From: Chitinophaga sp. 180180018-3
GTDB lineage: Bacteria > Bacteroidota > Bacteroidia > Chitinophagales > Chitinophagaceae
Assembly: GCF_037893185.1 (NCBI RefSeq)
Contig: NZ_CP140772.1
Span: forward strand, 2,666,001-2,730,000
Length of the DNA: 64,000 nt
Direction of reading: 5' to 3'
Shown here: in pieces, positions 21,286 through 31,200 of the stretch
Numbering within the stretch: the first letter of the stretch is position 1
How the letters are laid out: every line of letters begins with the position of its first letter
Translations under genes and position numbers: made by a program
The notes under the pieces: generated by a model
What the model saw: only the letters and a program-made list of their open reading frames with translations
Told to the model about the DNA's origin: nothing
Databases searched by the model: none

Positions 21286-22260
21286 ATGTTGACTGATATC
21301 ATTCATGGCCAGCTGATGTCCCAACCACCAGCGGTTAGCGGGCAGGCGCCCGTTATTATTACACCGTCCGTTTCCGGAACTACGTACGCTGCCCTACTCG
21401 AACGTGAAAACAAAGATTTTTTGAAACAATGCTTGCTGAAGAATGGTGCTTTGCTTATCAGAAACTTCAGAGGATTGGATAGTGTTGATGCTTTCCACGA
21501 AACTTTTCAGGCATTATGCGGGAATATGCTGAAGTACCAGTTTCAGACATCACCCCGGACAGAAGTCGATAGAAATATTTATACTTCTACAGATCATCCG
21601 GCCAGCCAGGTTATTCATATGCATACGGAGTCGTCTTATTCAACAGCGTGGCCCGGATATATCGGTTTTTTTTGCGCGCTTCCTGCAGAGGAAGGAGGTG
21701 AAACACCTGTTGCCAATGAAATGAGTATCATAAATGATGTCGGAGAAGGTATCATCAGAGGATTCAGAAATAAGGGGATAAAGTATGTCCGCAACTTTGT
21801 AAAAGGGTTAGGGCTTTCCTGGCAAAAAGCCTATCAGGTGTCTGCGCCGGCGGAAGTGGAAGAGTTATTGACACGGGAGGGGGCCGCTTATAGCTGGTTC
21901 GGTGATGGCTATCTGAGAGTAGAATGGACATTGCCGGCTTTCAGACGTCACCCGGTTAGCGGAAACGAAGTGTGGTTCAATCATATGTACTTCGGCCACA
22001 TGTCTTTATACGATAAAAAAGTTCGCAGTGTAGTTCCTGAAGAATATTTGCCTTTCCTTACTTATTATGGCGATGGTAGCGTTATTGAGCAGGAAGTGAT
22101 TGACCGGTTTTCAATCGCATACAGTAAATTTTCCTATGTTTTTCGCTGGCAGGCGGGAGACCTGCTGTTATTGGAAAATATGCTGTTTTCTCATGGAAGG
22201 CATGCTTATACCGGCAGCAGGAAAATACTGGTTGGGATGGCAAATGAAATATCGTTTTAA
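21286..22260 (+). CDS. TauD/SyrP-like Fe(II)/2-oxoglutarate dioxygenase
   Basis: 324 residues from the chosen ATG. An upstream in-frame TTG at 21247 would overlap the PKS2 gene by 11 nt and is less likely. The 2-His-1-carboxylate triad is visible: HTE (His113, Glu115) and the distal His303 in FSHGRHAY, with Arg312 placed to bind 2-oxoglutarate. The RHPVSGNEVWFNH segment is typical of the SyrP-like branch that beta-hydroxylates carrier-bound amino acids. The gene sits between PKS2 (C domain) and the halfC-A-T protein, so the residue loaded by that A-T (X3) is the simplest substrate. That assignment is positional inference; hydroxylation of Asn, Ser or another residue is possible. Confidence 0.88.
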   Translation: MLTDIIHGQLMSQPPAVSGQAPVIITPSVSGTTYAALLERENKDFLKQCLLKNGALLIRNFRGLDSVDAFHETFQALCGNMLKYQFQTSPRTEVDRNIYTSTDHPASQVIHMHTESSYSTAWPGYIGFFCALPAEEGGETPVANEMSIINDVGEGIIRGFRNKGIKYVRNFVKGLGLSWQKAYQVSAPAEVEELLTREGAAYSWFGDGYLRVEWTLPAFRRHPVSGNEVWFNHMYFGHMSLYDKKVRSVVPEEYLPFLTYYGDGSVIEQEVIDRFSIAYSKFSYVFRWQAGDLLLLENMLFSHGRHAYTGSRKILVGMANEISF

Positions 22261-22283
22261 CCCATCATACAATATTATCTGGC

Positions 22284-24932
22284 ATGAAAGACGGTTTTAA
22301 TGCAGAGTTAAATATAATAGCGGGCCAGTCGCTCGAAGAAAAGCGTTTCTGGCTGGACCGCCTCGCGGATTTCAATTCAAGAACGGTAATCAGTTATGAT
22401 ATAACAAATCATCAACAGGAAAGGAGTATCAGGGAATACTCATATCGTTTGACCGACAGAACAGTAGTATCGCTGCTTAAGCTGAGCAAAGCTGATGATG
22501 CCGGGCTGCAGATCCTGCTGGCCGCATCCGTAGCAGTGTTCTTGCATAAATATACTTGTTGCAGGAAAGTAGTTTTAGCTACAGCGATTGATAAACAAGA
22601 TACCAATGACGCATTTATCAATACATTATTACCATTGATAATAGATCTGTGCGGGAAGACTTCTTTCAGAGATGTTGTCATGCTGACGAAGGAGATTATA
22701 AGGGATGCCGTAAAGCATCAGAATTACCCCTTACATACGCTGTTCAAAGAATTGGGACTGCCTGAAAATGAGGAGGAACACCCATTATTCGATGTGGGTG
22801 TCCTGCTTGGGAATATACAGGATCTAAGATACCTGCAGGATGCAAAGCTTAGCTTTATTTTTTTGTTTGAAAGAATCGGAGATATCATTGCCTGTAGTAT
22901 ACAGTACAATGAATCAAGATACGGGGAAACAGCTATTACTTATATAGTAAAGCTGTTCGAAGGATTTCTGGATAGGATGTTGCAGAATGTATATTGTCCG
23001 ATAGCAGAACTTCCGTTGCTGGATGACGCTGGTCGAAGTGAGGTACAGCTTAAAATGGCACCGGAAACAGGTGATTTCCCCCTTTGTGAAGCCATACCAG
23101 ATCTTTTCCGTGCTCAGGTAGCTGCAAGCCGCTTTGAAATTGCTGTTGCCTGTCAGAATAACGAAGTTACCTATGATTGGCTGGATCGCCGGACGGATCA
23201 GCTTGCGTGGGAGATCAGCCGGCGGATACCGCGGGGGGGCATCGTTATTTTATTACTGGAACGTTCAATTGATACTGTCGTAGCGATGCTGGGAACGTTA
23301 AAGGCCGGGGCCGTTTTCTTGCCCGTAGAAATCGGTATGCCTGCCGCCCGGATACGCTATATTATGGAAGACAGCCAGGCTGCACTCATCCTCACACATA
23401 GTGGCGTATTACGGGAGATGGAAAGCAAAGGGTTCTCCTATACCAGCGAAATCCTTTGCATGGATACTCATGATTTTCGCGGAACGCCCGGTGAATTGCC
23501 GTCCGTGGATGCGGGTAGTCCGGCTTATATTATTTATACATCAGGCTCCATAGGGTACCCCAAAGGTGTACTGATGCAGCACAAAAGCTGTGTTAATTTG
23601 CTTTATGGCATGCAGAACAGGATATTTGGAAAGTACAGTCGCGGCCAGGTGATGGGACTCGTATCTCCATTTGTATTTGACGCTTGTATGCAGCTTACTT
23701 TCGGCGCACTGTTGTTTGGACACCGCCTGCAGATCATAACAAACGAGGAAAAAGCAGATGGCAGAAAATTGCTCCAAAGCTACGATAAGTATAAAGTGAC
23801 CATTACTGATGGAACCCCCGCTCACCTCCAGCTTGTATTGCAGTCGGGCTGTATTCCTGCTTCAGGCCAGACTTTGAGGCATATTATTTACGGCGGTGAT
23901 ACATTGTATAAATCAAAGGTGAAAACCTACTTTGAATTAACCGGATCACAAACCCCGATCATAATTACTAACGTATACGGCCCGACGGAATGTGCCATAA
24001 ATGCTACCAGTTTTGATATTGATGCGAATATGATCGATACCGTTGATGAAATCCCAATCGGCCGCCCTTTGCCCAATTATCGTGCATATGTTTTAAATGA
24101 ACACGGAGATATCTGCCCGGCCGGAGTAGCAGGTGAGCTGTGTATTGCGGGAGAAGGCCTTGCCATTGGATATCTCAATAATATACAACTGACTCATGAT
24201 AAAATAAAGTATATCCCATTATTGAAAGATACTGTATACTTTACCGGAGACATTGTAGTGTTGAAACACGATGGGCAGTTATATTTCTCAGGTAGAAAAG
24301 ACAGGCAGATTAAGGTCAGGGGATACCGCATTGAAATAGGAGAAATAGAAAAACATTTGAATGCCCATCCGCAAATCAGCAGATCGGCACTGCTTGCGAA
24401 AAAAGATCAGGAGGCTACCATACTGGTCGCTTACTATTCCGCCGAAAATGTTACGCCAGACGACCTGAGAGAGTACCTGGAGAAAAGAATTCCACGGTTT
24501 ATGATACCGTCTTACCTGATACAACTAAAGGAGCTGCCGTTACTTCCCAATGGAAAAATTAACCATAAGGTCTTACCTGATCCACTTACTATTATGCGCT
24601 CAGGGCCAGATAACGCTGCTCCGGAAAATGAAATGGAACAACAGCTGCTGGAAATATGGAAATCTAATCTGCAATTAAGTAGCATTGGTGTAAACGAGCA
24701 TTATTTTAATATCGGTGGAGACTCTATCAAGACAATTTCATTACTATATGATATTAATGAAGCGTTTAACGTACACTTCAGCATTGTAGACCTATACAGG
24801 TATGATACTATCCGGAAGTTTGCAGCCGCATTGACGCAGGCAGAAAGGCCGGCCATAGAGAAAGATTATAATAACGAAGTGGAATCGGAAATGGATCTGC
24901 TGAAGAAAGATATTCTGAACGGCTTCGAATAA
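22284..24932 (+). CDS. NRPS halfC-A-T
   Basis: 882 residues. The first 240 or so are only the C-terminal lobe of a condensation domain (begins near KRFWLDRL; contains KHQNYPLHTLF, matching the HQDLPFEKLV region of C domains; no HHxxxDG). The A domain has YTSGSIGYPKG (Ile replaces the usual Thr in A3), NVYGPTE and YFTGD. T has Ser814 in IGGDSIK. Pocket reading D-A-Q-D-I-G-V-I-N-K is close to the Gln/Glu group and to the second A domain of the preceding NRPS. The working C domain is most likely the one ending PKS2, leaving this a module split across two proteins. The C-terminal tail EMDLLKKDILNGFE is charged and may dock to the next protein. Confidence 0.93.
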   Translation: MKDGFNAELNIIAGQSLEEKRFWLDRLADFNSRTVISYDITNHQQERSIREYSYRLTDRTVVSLLKLSKADDAGLQILLAASVAVFLHKYTCCRKVVLATAIDKQDTNDAFINTLLPLIIDLCGKTSFRDVVMLTKEIIRDAVKHQNYPLHTLFKELGLPENEEEHPLFDVGVLLGNIQDLRYLQDAKLSFIFLFERIGDIIACSIQYNESRYGETAITYIVKLFEGFLDRMLQNVYCPIAELPLLDDAGRSEVQLKMAPETGDFPLCEAIPDLFRAQVAASRFEIAVACQNNEVTYDWLDRRTDQLAWEISRRIPRGGIVILLLERSIDTVVAMLGTLKAGAVFLPVEIGMPAARIRYIMEDSQAALILTHSGVLREMESKGFSYTSEILCMDTHDFRGTPGELPSVDAGSPAYIIYTSGSIGYPKGVLMQHKSCVNLLYGMQNRIFGKYSRGQVMGLVSPFVFDACMQLTFGALLFGHRLQIITNEEKADGRKLLQSYDKYKVTITDGTPAHLQLVLQSGCIPASGQTLRHIIYGGDTLYKSKVKTYFELTGSQTPIIITNVYGPTECAINATSFDIDANMIDTVDEIPIGRPLPNYRAYVLNEHGDICPAGVAGELCIAGEGLAIGYLNNIQLTHDKIKYIPLLKDTVYFTGDIVVLKHDGQLYFSGRKDRQIKVRGYRIEIGEIEKHLNAHPQISRSALLAKKDQEATILVAYYSAENVTPDDLREYLEKRIPRFMIPSYLIQLKELPLLPNGKINHKVLPDPLTIMRSGPDNAAPENEMEQQLLEIWKSNLQLSSIGVNEHYFNIGGDSIKTISLLYDINEAFNVHFSIVDLYRYDTIRKFAAALTQAERPAIEKDYNNEVESEMDLLKKDILNGFE

Positions 24933-24953
24933 CACACCCTAATCTGATTGATA

Positions 24954-27900
24954 ATGATGTCAAAAGCTATTGTAAGCAAAGAGCAGATAGCAGATATCTT
25001 TCCTATGAGTGATATCTCTTTCGGAATGGTGTATCATTCTCTGCAACATCCTGAGGAAGCAGTTTATCACGACCAGATCGTCTTTAACATTCAACTGACG
25101 GCTTTCGATCCCGTTTTATTTTATGACGCCTTGCAGCTTGTTGCTGACAGGCATGAGAATCTGCGCTCCAACTATAATGTCTTTGATTACGATACTCCCG
25201 TTCAGCTGGTGTTTAAGCAGATGGTACCCGATTTTGAACATCAGGATATCTGCTCTCTTTCAGAAAAAGAACAGGAGCAGTTTATCAATGAACGGATGAA
25301 TGCTGATAAACTTCATCCATTTACGTTGGCCACCCAAACACCGCTGTGGAGAGTACGTACTTTCTTACTGGATAACACCAACCTGATGGTCATCTGGATA
25401 AATCATCATGCAGTTATTGATGGGTGGAGTACCAGCCTGGTTATGAAAGATCTCCATGAGGCTTATATGGGCTTGAAGTCAAATGGATGGTTTGCTTTTG
25501 GAAGGCTCAGGAGTTCCTACCGCGATTATGTAAAGGCTGAGCTGGCGCTTAAACGAAATGAAACTGTCAGGCAATTCTGGGAGGAAGAATTAATGGATCT
25601 GCAGCGATTGAAGCTGCCAGGTAGTTACCGGGAGGGAGACCAATTGAAAAATTATTTCCGCACCTATGACAAAGATACGTATACCAGCGTCAGAGATGCC
25701 GCGAAACGAAACGGGTCAAGTGTAAAGAATATTTGTTTCGCAGCATATATTTATACGATATACATGATCACACATCAAAAGGATCTGGTGGCTGGGCTTA
25801 TTTCTCATAATCGGCCGGTATTGGAAGATGGTGATAAAATTGTTGGTTGTTTTTTAAATACAGTACCATTCCGGATAGATTGGCCACAAAATATTACCTG
25901 GAGGGAATTGTTGGGATTAATTGATGAAAAGTTGCTGAAAATCAGGCAATATGAAGGGCTTTCTTTGAAGGAAATAGGTAATTTACCAGGATTGGCAGAC
26001 AGTAAAACAGTTCCTCTCGTCAATACATTTTTTAATTACATAGATTTTTATATTTATAAAGAAATCAAAGAAGCCTCACCCGGCAATACAGCGGTTCCCA
26101 GAGCAGTGCATGTTGGCTCTTATGAAAAAACAAATACTTACCTGGATTTCATGCTGGATGCCGGGGGGGAGAAGTTGAACCTGGTTATCCGCTATTATGA
26201 ATCAGTGGTTCCCGATAGGCTGATCGCTGTTATGTCGCAATACTTTTATGAAGTATTGCATCGTATCGCTGATACACCAGATGAAATATGTACGAAGGGA
26301 AGCATTTTATCTACAGTTGAGAAAGAAGAGCTCCTGCAGCATTTTAAAGGCCCGGAAAGAGAATATCCGCGTGACAAAACGATCATGGATCTATTCAGGG
26401 AGCAGGCAGCAAAATCACCGCAACAGTTGGCTGTACTGCTTGATAATATTTCCTGTTCCTATGAAACACTTGACAGAAAATCAGATCAGCTGGCGGCTAT
26501 GTTATTGGCCGCTGGCGTGAAGCCTGGAAGCGTAGTAGCAGTGATGATGGAGCGTTCCATTGAACTGATAATAGGTTTGTTTGCCATTATGAAAGCAGGG
26601 GCTATTTACCTGCCCATAGATCCGGGTTATCCCCCGGAGCGCATCAGGTATCTGCTGGAAGATAGTGCAACTGAAATGTTATTGACTAACACCGAAAATG
26701 AATACGCCTGGATCAACAGCGATTGCCAGATAATGAATATAGCACATCCTGATTGCTATATAGAGGAGCGCAGACTGTTCAGACAGGACGTAATCCCGAC
26801 AGCAGCAGCATATATTATATATACTTCGGGATCCACAGGTAGGCCCAAAGGTGTGGTAATAAACCATCAGACCCTGGTAAACAGGATTTACTGGATGCAG
26901 GCGGCATATGCACTTGGCCAGGAAGATAGGATATTACATAAGACTCCTGTTTCATTTGACGTGTCTATGTGGGAGTTATGTTGGTGGGCCATTTCGGGTG
27001 CATCGCTGGTACTGTTGACACCAGGTGCGGAACGTAATCCGCAGTTAATCAGTAAAACAATTAATGAACATAAGGTATCTGTCATACATTTTGTGCCGTC
27101 TATGCTGGATGTATTTCTGGATTTCATTAAGGGAAGTACGCAGTACCAACTTTTTCCATCATTGCGCCTTGTATTTTCCAGCGGAGAGGCACTTAAGAAA
27201 GTAGCCGTATCGGAGTTTTACCAGCTATTTACTGACTGTGAATTGATTAATTTATACGGTCCTACTGAAGCCACAGTGGATGTTACTTACTATAACTGCC
27301 GTCGCCGCCGTGATGATGAAATTATTCCGATTGGTAAACCCATAAATAATATCTCGCTGTATATACTGAGTAAGAACCGGGAGTTGCAGCCACTGGGGGT
27401 ATCCGGTGATCTCTACATTTGTGGCGGATTGGGATTAGGATATTTGAACAAGCCTGATTTAACACATGCAGCATTTGTTAATGTACAGATTCGCGAGGAA
27501 GAAAGGTTATACAAAACCGGTGATATTGCCCGTTGGCTGGAAGATGGGGAGCTGGAGTTTATTGGCCGGGAGGATGATCAGTTAAAGATTCGTGGAGTGA
27601 GAATAGAGCCTGGAGAAATCGAAAAAGTATTGCGCCGGCATCCGAATATCCAGGATGTGATTATTATTGGTAGCAGGCAACAGAAAGAAGATACAAAATT
27701 AAGCGCGTTTATTATCAGCAGCCAGACTGTTTCGTTTTCCGAAATAACTGCCTTTATGGCGGATAGGCTACCCTCCTACATGATCCCAACGCACTTTTAC
27801 CAACTGGATAGTTTTCCTATAAAAAATAATGGAAAAATAGATCGCCCGCAGTTGTTCAGACAGGCAAAAAGAATCTCATCGAAGGAGGTGTTTGTCTTAC

Positions 27901-28208
27901 CTGTAAATGAAGAAGAAGTAGCAATAGCAACTATCTGGAAGCAAGTGCTGGGCTTAGAAGAGATAAGCATTAATGATAATTTTTTTCAGATTGGTGGAGA
28001 CTCAATAAGCATATTAAAAGTATTTAACAGGCTGAATAAAGCCTTTTCAAAACAATTGACGGTTGTAGATCTTTTTAGATATACTACTATCAGCAGTTTG
28101 GCAGCATATTATATAACAGGTAAAAATGATCACTCAGAACAGAATAAAGAAGAGGAAGCCTTCGATATTCTTTTGAGCTCTACTAAAAACCTAGAGATAA
28201 ATGACTGA
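24954..28208 (+). CDS. NRPS C-A(Ser)-T
   Basis: 1084 residues from ATG 24954 (a TTG six bases upstream is in frame but less likely). The complete C domain has HHAVIDGWS from residue 151. A domain: YTSGSTGRPKG (A3), NLYGPTE (A5), YKTGD (A7), NGKIDR (A10). T domain: Ser1017 in IGGDSIS. Pocket reading D-V-W-H-F-S-L-V-D-K matches the Ser signature (DVWHLSLIDK) with conservative changes, so Ser is predicted with good confidence. No E or TE domain follows. The stop codon overlaps the start of PKS3 by 8 nt, indicating translational coupling. Confidence 0.95.
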   Translation: MMSKAIVSKEQIADIFPMSDISFGMVYHSLQHPEEAVYHDQIVFNIQLTAFDPVLFYDALQLVADRHENLRSNYNVFDYDTPVQLVFKQMVPDFEHQDICSLSEKEQEQFINERMNADKLHPFTLATQTPLWRVRTFLLDNTNLMVIWINHHAVIDGWSTSLVMKDLHEAYMGLKSNGWFAFGRLRSSYRDYVKAELALKRNETVRQFWEEELMDLQRLKLPGSYREGDQLKNYFRTYDKDTYTSVRDAAKRNGSSVKNICFAAYIYTIYMITHQKDLVAGLISHNRPVLEDGDKIVGCFLNTVPFRIDWPQNITWRELLGLIDEKLLKIRQYEGLSLKEIGNLPGLADSKTVPLVNTFFNYIDFYIYKEIKEASPGNTAVPRAVHVGSYEKTNTYLDFMLDAGGEKLNLVIRYYESVVPDRLIAVMSQYFYEVLHRIADTPDEICTKGSILSTVEKEELLQHFKGPEREYPRDKTIMDLFREQAAKSPQQLAVLLDNISCSYETLDRKSDQLAAMLLAAGVKPGSVVAVMMERSIELIIGLFAIMKAGAIYLPIDPGYPPERIRYLLEDSATEMLLTNTENEYAWINSDCQIMNIAHPDCYIEERRLFRQDVIPTAAAYIIYTSGSTGRPKGVVINHQTLVNRIYWMQAAYALGQEDRILHKTPVSFDVSMWELCWWAISGASLVLLTPGAERNPQLISKTINEHKVSVIHFVPSMLDVFLDFIKGSTQYQLFPSLRLVFSSGEALKKVAVSEFYQLFTDCELINLYGPTEATVDVTYYNCRRRRDDEIIPIGKPINNISLYILSKNRELQPLGVSGDLYICGGLGLGYLNKPDLTHAAFVNVQIREEERLYKTGDIARWLEDGELEFIGREDDQLKIRGVRIEPGEIEKVLRRHPNIQDVIIIGSRQQKEDTKLSAFIISSQTVSFSEITAFMADRLPSYMIPTHFYQLDSFPIKNNGKIDRPQLFRQAKRISSKEVFVLPVNEEEVAIATIWKQVLGLEEISINDNFFQIGGDSISILKVFNRLNKAFSKQLTVVDLFRYTTISSLAAYYITGKNDHSEQNKEEEAFDILLSSTKNLEIND

Positions 28209-31200
28209 TAAAACCCAATATATACAAAGCCTTACCGGTACGGAAATAGCCATTGTAGGCCTGGCTTTGCGGTTTCCGGGAGCTGATAACAGCGAGCAGT
28301 TCTGGGAGCATCTCGTGAGTGGAGATGAAATGGTAAAACATTTCAGCAATGAGGACCTGGATAAGCTTGGCATCAGCGAAAGGATGTATAATAAGCCGGG
28401 GTATGTAAAAGTAGTAGCAAAGGCCCCTTCCTACAAAGACTATTTTGATAATCATTTTTTTTCCTATACTCCCGAAGAGGCCCGGATAATGGATCCTCAG
28501 ACACGTATTTTTCATGAGCTCTGTTGGGAAGCTTTGGAATCGGCAGGTTTTGCAAAAGATATCATTAAAAGCAAGATCGGCATATTCGGTGGTGGTTCGA
28601 GCAGTTTCAGTCATGAACTTATGAATAATCTGACGGGAAGAACTCCCGAAATTGGTCATTTTAATGCGATTCGCCTGGCTAATAAAGACTATATGTGTTC
28701 AAGAGTTGCCTACGCATTGAATTTAACCGGGCCATGTTATTCGATCAATACAACCTGTTCTACTTCTATGTCGGCTATACACCTGGCTACCAGGGCTATT
28801 CTTACGGGTGATTGTAAAATGGCACTCGCCGGCGGTGTTTGTATCTTTTCCGATAAAGCGAGGGGATATTTGTATGAAGAGGGTGGTGTATTGTCTAAAG
28901 ATGGTCATTGTAGAGCATTTGATGCTGCTTCCTCTGGTGCTTATTTCGCAGAAGGTGCCGGCGTAGTGGTTTTAAAAAGACTGAAAGAAGCAGTCGAGGA
29001 CGGTGATACGATCCAGGCTATTATAAAAGGATCTGCAGTAAATAATGACGGGCATCGTAAAGTTGGTTATACAGCTCCCAGTGTTGAAGGCCAGAAAGAA
29101 GTGATCCGCCTTGCGCATAAGTTGGCGCGTGTAAGCCCCTCGACGATTAGTATGATAGAGGCCCACGGCACAGGTACACCATTGGGGGATCCTATTGAAA
29201 TCGAAGCCCTGAGGCAGGCATTCGATTCTACTGAAAGAAATTATTGTGCCATAGGATCAGTAAAAACGAATATCGGACATCTCGACACAGCCGCGGGTAT
29301 TGCCGGGCTGATAAAAACGATACTGGCACTTAAATACAGATCTATTCCGGCAAGTCTTCATTTTCATACACCTAACCCTAAAATTGATTTTACCGACAGC
29401 CCCTTTTACGTAAATAACATTTGCCGCAAATGGGAAAATATTCAGTTGCCAAGACGTGCAGGCGTCAGCTCATTTGGAATTGGTGGTACAAATGTGCATT
29501 TAGTGCTCGAAGAAGCTCCAACTTTCCAGAAATTGCCACAGGTAATGGACAGTCTGCAGCTGCTGCCTTTATCAGCCAAAACGAAAAAGGCTTTACAGCA
29601 ATCCCAACGTAACCTGGGTATATTTTTGTCCGCTCAGGAGGATATATCTATCGGTGATGTCTCCTATACATTGCAGGAAGGCCGGGAAGAATTCAATCAT
29701 CGCATGTTCATTCTGGCATCGGGGGGCACCGATGCTGCCAACATACTCGGTGGTCAGGGTGACGAAATACATACGCGTAAAACGTCGGAATCAAAAAGAG
29801 TACCCGTTTTCATGTATCCTGGCCAGGGGTCGCAGTATGTAGGTATGGCAGGAGAGCTATATGACAAACTATCCGTGTTCAGAACTGCTGTTGATAAATG
29901 TTTGCAGCTGCTATCTACCTCTCTGGCAACGGATATAAAACGTGTAATAATGGCAGCTGGCGATATAGACGTTACAGAAACACGCCTTACCCAACCGTTA
30001 TTATTTGTAATACAGTATGCATTGTCTTCTGTTTTGATTACACTGGGAGTCAAACCGGTAGTGATGATTGGCCATAGCCTCGGAGAATATGTGGCGGCTT
30101 GTATCAGTGGGGTATTTTGCCTGGAAGATGCGCTGAAGATCGTCGAAAAAAGAGGATTGCTCATGCAGCAATCACAGGTAGGAAGTATGATAGCTGTAAG
30201 TCTCAACGAAGAAGAGATTCAACCTTACCTGTTATCAGGAGTTGCTCTTGCAGCAGTTAATGGCCGTCGTCATTGTGTTTTATCCGGTAGCCACGAAAAT
30301 ATTGCCACTGTGGAAAAACTACTGGAAGCAGATAATGTAGTACAAAAAAAATTACATACCGACAGGGCTTTTCATTCCGAGTTGATGAATGAAGTGCTGG
30401 AGGAATTTGAAGAATTACTAACGGGGGTAAAATTCAGCCGGCCGGAAATACCATTTATATCTGGTCTTACCGGCACATATATTACAGCAACAGAGGCTAC
30501 GGATGCCCTATACTGGGTGCAACATTTGCGTCACACCATCCGCTTTGGTGATGGGCTCCAGGCATTGGAGTCGCTGAAAGATAAAATCTTTATAGAGGTA
30601 GGAACCAGCAAAGCATTGAGCAGCTATGTACGTGAAAGTGCAGAGGGAAAAGGAAATCCGGAGATAGTTTCATTACTGCGTCATCCGAGAGAAAAGGTTT
30701 CGGATATGGCTTTCTTTTTAAAAGCAGTAGGGAGCCTTTGGCTGTCTGGGCATAAAATAAACTGGATGTCGTGCCGGACGGGTGAAAAGGCAGGGAAAAT
30801 ACCATTGCCTACATATCCATTTGAACGAAAACGGTTTGGTGACGATAAAGATGTAGCTGACCTGATTAGAGAGCTATTGCAGAATAATCAAACAGATAAT
30901 GTTCCTGGAAATGCTTTTGTACCTTCATGGAAAAGAACCGGAAGGCTTCCCGTTGGCAACATTGATAAACGGCCGGTGTTGTTTACCGGCAAAAATAATT
31001 GGTTAAATAAACTACTGTCATCTTCTTTCCTGCAACAGCAAGTGTCGCCGGTGGTAGTACGATATAGCAATAGAAATGAGCAAATAAACGACCTGTACGA
31101 TATCAATACTGATGATCTCAATGCCGTTGACACATTGTTTGGTAACTTCAAAGCAAGTGGATTTATACCACGATTGATATTGCTGGATATATTATACGTT

